Of a DNA stretch of 6,567 nt, positions 1 to 6,185 are shown in pieces. The DNA is taken from contig PLEU01000090.1 of the NCBI GenBank assembly GCA_003136515.1, forward strand, positions 1-6,567. The letters run 5' to 3'. This DNA is from Spartobacteria bacterium (lineage in GTDB: Bacteria > Verrucomicrobiota > Verrucomicrobiae > Chthoniobacterales > UBA6821). The position numbers were made by a program, and so were the translations under genes. The notes beneath the pieces are model-generated. The model was not told the DNA's origin, made no database searches, and saw nothing but the letters and a program-made list of their open reading frames with translations. How positions within the stretch are numbered: position 1 is the stretch's first letter; the number at the start of each line of letters is the position of its first letter.

Positions 1-1
1 C

Positions 2-163
2 AAATCGATCGAATTCACAGGGAGCGGCGATGATGCTAACATTGCCAGACTGACTGCGACAAATGGAGATGTGCTGGATGTGCAATTTGTGGCTGCGACG
101 CTGCCCATACAAACCGGCTTCGGAAAGTCGGAGGTGCCGATCAACTTGATAAGTATGATTAAG
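2..163 (+). repeat. Repeat module copy 1, C-terminal half
   Basis: These 54 codons correspond to 875-1039, which has 55 codons. The stretches LTATNGDVLDVQFVA and QTGFGKSEVP are identical at protein level in both copies, while many third codon positions differ. The divergence is concentrated in the short acidic or Asn-rich loop after KSIEF (GSGDDAN here, GNGNENEN in copy 2). The first part of this copy lies to the left of the window. Confidence 0.9.
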
Positions 164-1900
164 TTAACAAATCCAGCCGGACTTCAGTCGGTTAATTTAA
201 GCAGCCTGATTCAAAATCCCAGCTTTGAAACTCCCGATGTAACGGTACCAAATCCCTACTTTAGCTACAGCACTGACCCTACGGATACCGGATGGACATT
301 CGTGAATAGCGCGGGCGTGGCCAAAAACGGCAGTGGAATGGCGTTTTATAAATCAGGAACATCCTATGGAACTCAATTTGCATGGCTACAGGGATTGCAT
401 GGCGTAGGAGCCTCCATGTCCCAAACCATTTCCAATCTGCGTGCCGGCACCTATGCATTCAAGTTCATCGCTTCCCAGCGGGATCAGATAGGCCGTGATA
501 ACAGTCAGAATCAAACAGTTACCGTACTTGTTGATGGAACGAGCGTTGGTTCATTCACTCCTCCGGATATTAACTGGCAGGATTTTCAGACCACACCTGT
601 TTTTCTTACCACTGGAGATCACACCCTGACATTCACAAATCTGCCTGTGCCAGGAGACGCTATGATTCTAGTCGATAATGTCAGTATTGAAGAGGTTGAT
701 GCTACGGACACAAAGCCTGTAGGACCCATAACGGTTGCTTCTCCAAAAGAGACACGGTCGCAATTAACCCTAGAGCTTCGGGATGGTTCTCGTGTTATCG
801 GGAAGATTCTGGATGATCCATTGAAGTTTCATTCCCCATCGCTGGGTGATCTCAAACTGCCTGTTACGGGGATCAAATCCATCGAATTTGTCGGCAACGG
901 AAATGAAAATGAAAATCTAGTCCGCCTGACTGCGACTAATGGCGATGTGCTGGATGTGCAGTTCGTGGCACCCACAATTCATTTACAGACAGGCTTCGGC
1001 AAATCAGAAGTGCCGATGAAAATGATCAGGAAAATCAAGGGGTCGTCGACCAGGGGCGACCTGGGATTAACCTCGGAATTTCCACTAGGACTCGTTGCAC
1101 TATGGTCGGGTGATGGAAATGGTGAAGACAGTGCTGGAACAAATAACGCAATCGTCCAGACGGGAGTAACATATGCATCCGCAGGATCCGGAGAGGGCTT
1201 TCAATTTGACGGTCATTCCGAAGGGTTAAGCATTCCCACCTCATCATCACTCAATGTCGGTAAAGGGGATGGCCTCACATTGGCTTGCTGGATCAACCCA
1301 ACCTCTGTTGCCACACCACAACCGCTGATCGAATGGCGAGGTGATCCGAATGGCATCAACTGGAATCTCCATTGGGGAGTCCACTTTTGGATTTCTGATC
1401 TTCCCGGTAACATTCCAAGTCCGGGAAACCTCTATGCGAATATCATTGGGACTGATGGGAACGTACACATTTTTTCAACTCCCCCAGGGACTGTCCAGGC
1501 AGGGGTCTTCCAATTTGTTACGCTTACCTATGACAAGGCCAGCGGACAGGCAAAACTCTATTACAACGGCTCACTTGTCACATCGAGTTACCTTGGAAGC
1601 TTCATACCGAAAACCGACACCACTATGTTGATTGGAGAACGATTGGATGGAGGGGAATTTCGCTATGAGGGCATCATGGATGATATCTTCGTCTTCAATC
1701 GCGCCCTCACAATGGACGAAATCCAAAAAATATATGCCGCCCAAGCTAGAAATCAGTCGGTGATCATGGCGCTTCCCAAAGCCCAGCCTTCTGTTCCCCA
1801 GTCACAAAACGGAGGTGCCGACCCCTTTGGTCCAATCCGCAAAACGATCTTTAGGAGCATGGAGGACGCCGACACACTATTGCAGAAGACATCTGAATAG
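2..1900 (+). CDS. Modular secreted protein with repeated beta module, jelly-roll and LamG domains (5' partial)
   Basis: The reading frame is open from base 2, so the gene starts upstream. The GTG at 71 lies inside a repeat module and is not a real start. In order it holds the second half of a repeat module (2-163), a jelly-roll resembling galactose-binding or DUF642-like folds (about 215-694, opening with NPSFE and closing with ILVDNVSI), a complete repeat module (764-1039), and a LamG/concanavalin A-like domain (about 1088-1744). The LamG part shows GLVALWSGDGNG, FQFDG, LTLACWINP, VTLTYDKASGQAKLYYNG and FNRALTMDEIQKIY. The last 50 residues are a Pro/Gln-rich tail with no LPXTG, PEP-CTERM or membrane anchor. 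Such proteins are usually exported and bind glycans or surfaces, but the signal peptide would be outside the window, so location and function are inferred. It appears AT-richer than its neighbours. The LamG assignment is firm; the ligand is unknown. Confidence 0.85.
   Translation, partial: KSIEFTGSGDDANIARLTATNGDVLDVQFVAATLPIQTGFGKSEVPINLISMIKLTNPAGLQSVNLSSLIQNPSFETPDVTVPNPYFSYSTDPTDTGWTFVNSAGVAKNGSGMAFYKSGTSYGTQFAWLQGLHGVGASMSQTISNLRAGTYAFKFIASQRDQIGRDNSQNQTVTVLVDGTSVGSFTPPDINWQDFQTTPVFLTTGDHTLTFTNLPVPGDAMILVDNVSIEEVDATDTKPVGPITVASPKETRSQLTLELRDGSRVIGKILDDPLKFHSPSLGDLKLPVTGIKSIEFVGNGNENENLVRLTATNGDVLDVQFVAPTIHLQTGFGKSEVPMKMIRKIKGSSTRGDLGLTSEFPLGLVALWSGDGNGEDSAGTNNAIVQTGVTYASAGSGEGFQFDGHSEGLSIPTSSSLNVGKGDGLTLACWINPTSVATPQPLIEWRGDPNGINWNLHWGVHFWISDLPGNIPSPGNLYANIIGTDGNVHIFSTPPGTVQAGVFQFVTLTYDKASGQAKLYYNGSLVTSSYLGSFIPKTDTTMLIGERLDGGEFRYEGIMDDIFVFNRALTMDEIQKIYAAQARNQSVIMALPKAQPSVPQSQNGGADPFGPIRKTIFRSMEDADTLLQKTSE
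764..1039 (+). repeat. Repeat module copy 2, complete (two half-repeats)
   Basis: This beta-rich module has about 92 residues. It divides into half A (764-889, LTLELRDG to KSIEF) and half B (917-1039, VRLTATNGD to RKIK), joined by an Asn/Glu-rich loop. Both halves show the same layout: a hydrophobic strand ending in DG or NG, a strand, an LKF or LQT strand, then G-x4-P-x3-I-x2-I. I do not assign a named domain. The pattern suggests a small beta-barrel or a pair of them, which is inference. Confidence 0.8.
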
Positions 1901-1983
1901 TCTGTCCGTAGCGATCGGCGCAAATCAGTCCATTCTGACGGTGGTGCGCCGGGACATCTTCAGCCTGGCGATTGTCCCTGAAT
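1901..1983. other. Convergent intergenic region with a weak hairpin
   Basis: This 83-base gap separates the stop codons of two convergent genes. It contains a perfect 6-base inverted repeat, GGCGCA (1917-1922) and TGCGCC (1945-1950). A smaller TCAG/CTGA pair (1925-1928, 1935-1938) is nested inside. No T-tract follows on either strand, so a Rho-independent terminator is not supported. Nothing else recognisable is present. Confidence 0.3.
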
Positions 1984-2235
1984 CTATTCGCCCACGGCCG
2001 CCAGAACATCGCTAAGGAGTCTTGCGAAATCGGTAAAGCCTGTGCCTGGAACGATCACAGTGTTGCGTCGACCCTGCGATTCCTCCGTGATCCGCAGGAA
2101 GCGGCCGCGGTCATTTTCGCGAACTTCGACGCGGAAAAATTTTCTCTCCACTTGAATCTCTCTGCTTTCGAGAACTTGGTCCCGGGAGTACTGGCGGTAG
2201 GCATTGGAGTAGGAGGAATCTTGATCGTCGTTCAT
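1984..2235 (-). CDS. PUR-domain (DUF3276-type) nucleic-acid-binding protein
   Basis: This small protein of 83 residues has a polar, Tyr/Ser-rich N-terminus (1-22). A single PUR-like repeat follows (about 25-81): the strands RKFFRVEVRENDRGRFLRITEE and RNTVIVPGTG, then a C-terminal helix FTDFARLLSDVLAAV. The family includes Borrelia BpuR and Bacteroidetes relatives, which bind single-stranded DNA and RNA as dimers and can regulate transcription or translation. The cytoplasmic nucleic-acid role here is inferred from family. The gene lies 44 bases downstream of nfo on the same strand, so co-transcription is likely. The ATG has no Shine-Dalgarno sequence in front of it. The conserved protein pattern favours this frame over the overlapping plus-strand open frame. 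Confidence 0.85.
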   Translation of the reverse strand: MNDDQDSSYSNAYRQYSRDQVLESREIQVERKFFRVEVRENDRGRFLRITEESQGRRNTVIVPGTGFTDFARLLSDVLAAVGE

Positions 2236-2245
2236 GAAACGAGGT

Positions 2246-2275
2246 TTTTTAAACCCTAAACCATCGCCTTATCAA
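2246..2275 (-). promoter_or_regulatory. Possible sigma-70-type promoter for the PUR gene
   Basis: On the minus strand TTGATA (2270-2275) resembles a -35 box. TAAAAA (2246-2251) resembles a -10 box, 18 bases away. Transcription would begin about four bases before the ATG, giving an almost leaderless message, which would fit the absent ribosome-binding site. The match is modest and AT-rich sequence can produce it by chance. Confidence 0.25.
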
Positions 2276-2279
2276 GAAA

Positions 2280-3164
2280 CTACTCTTCAACAAATCCTCG
2301 CAGGAGAGCCATGGCCTCCACATCTTCGGCAAGATCCTTGCCTTTGGGGGTCTCCAGAATTTTAGGAATGGTTGTGAGCTCCGGCGCATTCATGATCCAA
2401 CGGAAGGGTGCTAGCCCAATTTTTCCCCGTCCGAGATTGTCGTGGCGATCAACGCGGGAACCAAGCGTCGCCTTGGATTCATTCAGATGAAGAAGAGCAA
2501 GCCGTCCAAGACCGATGACGCGGTCAAATTCGGCAAATGTTTCTTCAGCTCCCCCGGGAGCCGATAAATCGTACCCGGCAGCGAAAACATGGGCCGTATC
2601 GAGACAAACCTGCAGGCGATCCGGATCTGAGACGCGTTCCAGAATGGCAGCGATCTCTTCGAAGCGGGCCCCAAGGGCCCCCCCCTGGCCGGCGGTTGTT
2701 TCAAGCGCGATGCGAACGTTCAGTCTGGAATGTTCCATATGGAGACGATCGAGGTTGCGCACCACACATGCGATGCCGGCTTCGGTGCCTGCGCCAAGAT
2801 GGGAGCCGGGGTGAAGGACAAGGGAGTGAATTCCGAGCTGCTCGCAGCGCAGCATCTCGTCGGAAAGCGATCGGAGAGATTTCTCATGGTTTTCGCTTCC
2901 CTCCACGCCGAGATTGATCAGATATCCAGCATGGGCTATGACGGCTCCGAGACGACCGCGCAGAGGATGCTCCGTGAAGGCCATGACATCTGCATCGGGA
3001 AGTTGTTTTGCGAACCACTGCATATTGTTCTTCACAAAGATCTGAATGGTCGTGCAGCCGATCGCCACCCCGCGGTCAATGGCGGAGGCTACACCACCGA
3101 CTGTCGGGACATGGGAGCCCAGAAGAGGATAGAGAACTTTGGAAATGCATTGACGGCGAACCAT
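2280..3164 (-). CDS. nfo: Endonuclease IV (AP endonuclease family 2)
   Basis: The enzyme cleaves DNA 5' to abasic sites and removes 3' blocking groups in base-excision repair, using three zinc ions in a TIM barrel. All nine metal ligands known from E. coli Nfo can be placed: H78 (AHAGYLINLG), H118 (LHPGSHLG), E155 (ALETTAGQG), D189 and H192 (CLDTAHVFAAGYD), H226 (LHLNESK), D239 and H241 (SRVDRHDNLGRG), and E271 (ILETPKG). The N-terminal GSHVPTVGG motif matches the family. Length, 294 residues, is normal (E. coli 285). The ATG at 3164 is the only good start in frame before GSHV. A competing ATG six bases upstream is in another frame. The coding strand carries a run of eight G within the GQGG codons just after E155, with the frame intact. 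A PUR-domain gene follows downstream. Confidence 0.96.
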   Translation of the reverse strand: MVRRQCISKVLYPLLGSHVPTVGGVASAIDRGVAIGCTTIQIFVKNNMQWFAKQLPDADVMAFTEHPLRGRLGAVIAHAGYLINLGVEGSENHEKSLRSLSDEMLRCEQLGIHSLVLHPGSHLGAGTEAGIACVVRNLDRLHMEHSRLNVRIALETTAGQGGALGARFEEIAAILERVSDPDRLQVCLDTAHVFAAGYDLSAPGGAEETFAEFDRVIGLGRLALLHLNESKATLGSRVDRHDNLGRGKIGLAPFRWIMNAPELTTIPKILETPKGKDLAEDVEAMALLRGFVEE

Positions 3165-3206
3165 AGCCCCATGATACGTCAGCCTCGGACCGAAGATAAA
3201 AGCCTA

Positions 3207-3235
3207 ATAAGAAACCTTTTCCCGCAGGCAGGCAA
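3207..3235 (-). promoter_or_regulatory. Possible promoter for nfo
   Basis: In the 88-base gap between the divergent nfo and CPBP genes, the minus strand carries TTGCCT (3230-3235) and TCTTAT (3207-3212) exactly 17 bases apart. Each matches four of six consensus positions. Predicted transcription starts near 3200, leaving a leader of about 36 bases. I saw no equally good promoter for the plus-strand gene in this gap. Confidence 0.3.
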
Positions 3236-3252
3236 ACTGCTACCCAAGTGCG

Positions 3253-3933
3253 ATGTCGAAGCGCACGATCCTCCTAGCTTATGTGCTTCCCTTTGCGTTG
3301 TTCATGGCGGGCCTCGTTGTTGTGACAGGTTTTCGTTATCTCGGAGTCACACATTTTGGGGGGCTTACACTCGATCCGATGTACTGGATTTATCCGATTC
3401 AGACCGTCGTGTGTGCGGCTGTATTGCTCTGGTTCTGGCGGGCTTACGATTTCAGCGGAACGACCGTGGTTAATTTGCTCATGGGTGCAGGAGTGGGGGT
3501 GCTCATTTTCGGACTTTGGATTGCACCACAGGAAGTTTTTCATCAGCCCCGTCGCATGGAGGGATTTGACCCACAGGTGATCCCCATGATGTCGTTCTGG
3601 ATGCTGACGGCACGGTTTGCCAGGCTAGTGCTCTTGGTGCCGCTGGTGGAGGAGTTTTTCTGGCGTGGATTTCTGCTGCGGTATCTGGTGAAGGATGATT
3701 TTACCTCACTTCCATTCGGAAGCTCTTCGAAGTTTAGTTTCTGGGCGGTGGTTGTGGCCTTTGTGGCAGTGCATGCGACGATAGACTGGCCGGCAGCTTT
3801 TATCACGGGTATTCTCCTGAACCTCGTCGCGACGCGAACGCGTAGCCTTGCTGCCTGTGTGACAGCGCACGCGGTCGCGAATCTTGGTCTCGGTCTCTAT
3901 ATTTGTACCACGCGACAGTGGGGATTCTGGTAG
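3253..3933 (+). CDS. CPBP-family intramembrane protease, exosortase-associated CAAX-protease-related type
   Basis: This integral membrane protein of 226 residues has several hydrophobic segments (about 6-26, 44-62, 74-91, 110-132, 161-174, 181-193 and 203-220). The CPBP (CAAX protease and bacteriocin-processing) active-site motifs are visible. They are E133-E134-x3-R138 in VEEFFWRGFLLRYL, F170-x3-H174, and H206-x3-N210, which make up a glutamate-based intramembrane peptidase. The overall layout and the C-terminal ending LGLYICTTRQWGFW match, from memory, the CAAX prenyl protease-related subfamily found in genomes with PEP-CTERM/exosortase sorting. That subfamily call is less certain than CPBP membership. 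The substrate is unknown. The nadE start follows nine bases after its stop, suggesting one transcript. No clear ribosome-binding site precedes the ATG. Confidence 0.88.
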   Translation: MSKRTILLAYVLPFALFMAGLVVVTGFRYLGVTHFGGLTLDPMYWIYPIQTVVCAAVLLWFWRAYDFSGTTVVNLLMGAGVGVLIFGLWIAPQEVFHQPRRMEGFDPQVIPMMSFWMLTARFARLVLLVPLVEEFFWRGFLLRYLVKDDFTSLPFGSSSKFSFWAVVVAFVAVHATIDWPAAFITGILLNLVATRTRSLAACVTAHAVANLGLGLYICTTRQWGFW

Positions 3934-3942
3934 AGTGAGCGC

Positions 3943-5604
3943 ATGAAGATAGGGCTCGCTCAGATTAACACCACGGTCGGGGATTTCGAGGGCAACGCAG
4001 GGCTTATTCTTGCCGCTTATCGTGATCTGGTTGCGCAAGGGGCGGAGTTGGTTATCACCCCGGAACTTGCATTGACGGGTTATCCACCCCTTGACCTAAT
4101 TTTTTCCGGGGAATTTGTGGGACGTAATCTCGTCGCCCTAGCAAACCTACACGACGCGATCGCACTGGTTGGGGATGTGCCGCTGGTGGTAGGTTTCATT
4201 GATCTCAACGAGAGTGGCAGGGGGAAGCCATTTTTCAACGCAGCGGCCCTTTTAAGGAAAGCCGAGGTTCCGGTTGTGGTTCATAAAAGACGTCTTCCCA
4301 CCTATGATGTCTTTGACGAAGCACGTTACTTTGAACCCGGCGGGGCCTCCTCGCCAGTCGAAGTAGCAGGGAAAACGGTCGGCATCACTATCTGTGAAGA
4401 CTTATGGACACCCGAGTTTCTACCAGGTCCCTTTTACCGCGCCGATCCACCCGCCGACCTGATTCGCGCTGGTGCCGAGATGCTGATCAATCTGAGCGCC
4501 TCACCCTATGAGCATGGTAAGCCAGGTTTGCGTACACAGATGTTACAGCATCAGGCTGAACGACTTAATGTTCCCATTATCTATTGCAATTCAGTCGGCG
4601 GTAATGATCAGCTTGTCTTCGACGGCCACTCACTAGCTATTTCGGAGACAGGTCGGATGCTTCATGCCTTGGGAGGCTTTGAAGAGGAACTGGCGATTGC
4701 CTCTGTTGTTTGTGGCACCCAAGATATAACGGCTGCGGTTGCCGATGTTTCAACTCAGCGAGATGAACTCGAAGAGCTCTATCGGGCCCTGACGCTGGGT
4801 GTGCGAGATTATTTTCACAAGTGCGGTTACAAGAAGGCCGTCCTTGGTCTGAGTGGAGGTATTGATTCCGCCCTTACGGCTGTATTGGCGGTGGAGGCCC
4901 TTGGTAAAGAGCATGTTACAGGAGTGGCGATGCCCGGCCCCTTCTCCTCTGCAGGAAGCATTCAGGATGCCCAAACCCTTGCGGAGAAACTTGACATCAG
5001 CTGCCTGACGTTGCCGATCACCCCGACTTTCGAGGTCATGAGAGAAGGTTTGGCCGCGGTTTTTGCAGATATGCCGGAGGATGCCACGGAGGAGAATCTG
5101 CAGGCACGACTGCGCGGAGTGACGCTCATGGCGCTCTCGAACAAATTCGGCAGTCTCCTGCTCTCGACCGGAAATAAAAGCGAGCTCGCGGTCGGCTACT
5201 GCACCCTCTACGGCGATATGTGCGGAGGACTAGCTGTAATTTCCGACCTTCCTAAGACCCTTGTCTATGATCTTTCCCGATGGATTAACCGGGAGGGGGA
5301 GATCATTCCATCCAGCACGATAGAAAAGCCTCCAAGTGCAGAACTTCGACCAAATCAGACCGATCAGGACAGTTTGCCGCCCTATGAACTCCTAGATGCC
5401 ATACTGGCTCTCTATGTGGAGGAGAACCTCTCGATTCACGAGATTGTTGACCGTGGATATGGTGAAAATTTGGCCAGACGCATCGTAGCCATGGTGGATC
5501 GGAACGAATACAAGCGCAAACAGGCAGCTCCGGGAATCAAGGTTACGGGCCGGGCATTTGGAATGGGCCGTCGCTTGCCTCTAGCCCAACGTTATACCCC
5601 GTGA
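3943..5604 (+). CDS. nadE: Glutamine-dependent NAD+ synthetase
   Basis: It performs the last step of NAD+ synthesis, ATP-dependent amidation of nicotinic acid adenine dinucleotide with glutamine as nitrogen donor. The N-terminal nitrilase-type glutaminase domain (about 1-260) shows the triad E41 (TPELALTGYPP), K115 (HKRRLPTYDVFDE) and C151 (GITICEDLW). The C-terminal synthetase domain (about 275-553) has the ATP pyrophosphatase loop SGGIDS at 304-309, GNKSE at 410-414, and the loop KPPSAELRPNQTDQDSLPPY at 462-481. It ends in a typical GRAFGMGRRLPLAQRY. At 553 residues it matches the shorter two-domain bacterial form rather than the longer actinobacterial one. The ATG at 3943 puts MKIGLAQINTTVGD at the N-terminus, as usual for the family. 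It follows the CPBP gene by nine bases and precedes fur by 45. Confidence 0.97.
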   Translation: MKIGLAQINTTVGDFEGNAGLILAAYRDLVAQGAELVITPELALTGYPPLDLIFSGEFVGRNLVALANLHDAIALVGDVPLVVGFIDLNESGRGKPFFNAAALLRKAEVPVVVHKRRLPTYDVFDEARYFEPGGASSPVEVAGKTVGITICEDLWTPEFLPGPFYRADPPADLIRAGAEMLINLSASPYEHGKPGLRTQMLQHQAERLNVPIIYCNSVGGNDQLVFDGHSLAISETGRMLHALGGFEEELAIASVVCGTQDITAAVADVSTQRDELEELYRALTLGVRDYFHKCGYKKAVLGLSGGIDSALTAVLAVEALGKEHVTGVAMPGPFSSAGSIQDAQTLAEKLDISCLTLPITPTFEVMREGLAAVFADMPEDATEENLQARLRGVTLMALSNKFGSLLLSTGNKSELAVGYCTLYGDMCGGLAVISDLPKTLVYDLSRWINREGEIIPSSTIEKPPSAELRPNQTDQDSLPPYELLDAILALYVEENLSIHEIVDRGYGENLARRIVAMVDRNEYKRKQAAPGIKVTGRAFGMGRRLPLAQRYTP

Positions 5605-5612
5605 GGGTTCCC

Positions 5613-5641
5613 TTGACCCCGCGCAAGGCCCGTCGCATTCT
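5613..5641 (+). promoter_or_regulatory. Weak promoter candidate before the Fur-family gene
   Basis: TTGACC (5613-5618) is a good -35 match. It is followed after 17 bases by CATTCT (5636-5641), a poor -10 match. Transcription would start within a few bases of the ATG at 5650. No Fur-box-like palindrome was seen. If this is not a promoter, the gene is read through from nadE. Confidence 0.2.
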
Positions 5642-5649
5642 TACAATTC

Positions 5650-6162
5650 ATGGATCAACCCTCGCTGAAAGCCGTACTTGGGCAGGCACAGGCCTTCTTT
5701 GCTTCCAAGGGATTGCGTTTCACCAAGCAGCGTGAGGCGGTGACCACGCTCATTTTCCGGACGCACGAGCATTTCCGTCCCGAGGAACTCTGCGAACGGC
5801 TTCGCAAGAGCGATTCCTCGGCATCCCGCGCCACCATCTATCGGACGATCCTCCACCTCGTGGAGAGTGGTATGCTGCGAGAGATCTCATTGGGAGGAGG
5901 GGAGCGGCTTTACGATCCAAATTTTCTTCAGAGTCCTCACCATAATCACCTCGTCTGTGTAGACTGCCGTAAGATTGTGGAGTTTGAGGACCCCAACCTT
6001 GATATCATGCAGAACTGCATCACACGTCGCATGGGTTTCTCACCGACGGAAAAGGCACTCAGAATCGAGGGCCGTTGCGATCTGTTGCGACTCCTTGGCA
6101 GCTGCAAGAACTTGCAATCATCAGGAAAACCATCCCGCAGGGCAAAAAAGGTTCCAGCCTGA
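5650..6162 (+). CDS. Fur-family metal-dependent transcriptional repressor
   Basis: A cytoplasmic DNA-binding dimer that senses a metal, probably iron, or zinc. The winged-helix domain (about 10-90) includes GLRFTKQREAV and the recognition region SRATIYRTILHLVESGML. The hinge and dimer domain carries HHNHLVCVDCRKIVEF (97-112), giving metal ligands H98 and H100 and the structural zinc pair C103/C106. H41 and D89 are plausible further ligands. Position 111 is Glu, as in Fur; the peroxide sensor PerR has Asp there, which argues against PerR. The second cysteine pair is unusual: C143 is followed by Leu where the common CxxC form has Cys, and the next Cys is C152. A basic tail (153-170) extends beyond the usual end. 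At 170 residues it is slightly long. No ribosome-binding site precedes the ATG. Fur versus Zur cannot be settled from the sequence. Confidence 0.9.
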   Translation: MDQPSLKAVLGQAQAFFASKGLRFTKQREAVTTLIFRTHEHFRPEELCERLRKSDSSASRATIYRTILHLVESGMLREISLGGGERLYDPNFLQSPHHNHLVCVDCRKIVEFEDPNLDIMQNCITRRMGFSPTEKALRIEGRCDLLRLLGSCKNLQSSGKPSRRAKKVPA

Positions 6163-6185
6163 GTAACTGCTGGGATCGCCCTCTT

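Noticed and set aside
71..73. GTG at 71 as the start of the first gene
   Set aside because: The frame is open back to base 2 and the preceding codons match the second repeat copy, so the start is outside the window.
1917..1950. Hairpin GGCGCA/TGCGCC as a bidirectional terminator
   Set aside because: The stem is only six base pairs with a 22-base loop and no T-tract follows on either strand.
1972..2259. Plus-strand open frame opposite the PUR gene
   Set aside because: The minus-strand frame encodes a recognisable PUR domain; this one shows no family pattern.
2243..2259. Telomere-like CCCTAAACC and the GGTTT/AAACC inverted repeat
   Set aside because: A single short occurrence in AT-rich intergenic DNA; no array and no other sign of telomeric or origin function.
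2730..3473. Long plus-strand open frame of 247 codons over nfo and the CPBP gene start
   Set aside because: It is antisense to nfo, whose catalytic motifs are all intact, and it then overlaps the CPBP gene in a different frame. Its translation has no recognisable motif.
5611..5628. CCTTG/CAAGG hairpin between nadE and the Fur-family gene as a terminator
   Set aside because: Five base pairs only, no following T-run, and it overlaps the better-matching TTGACC promoter element.
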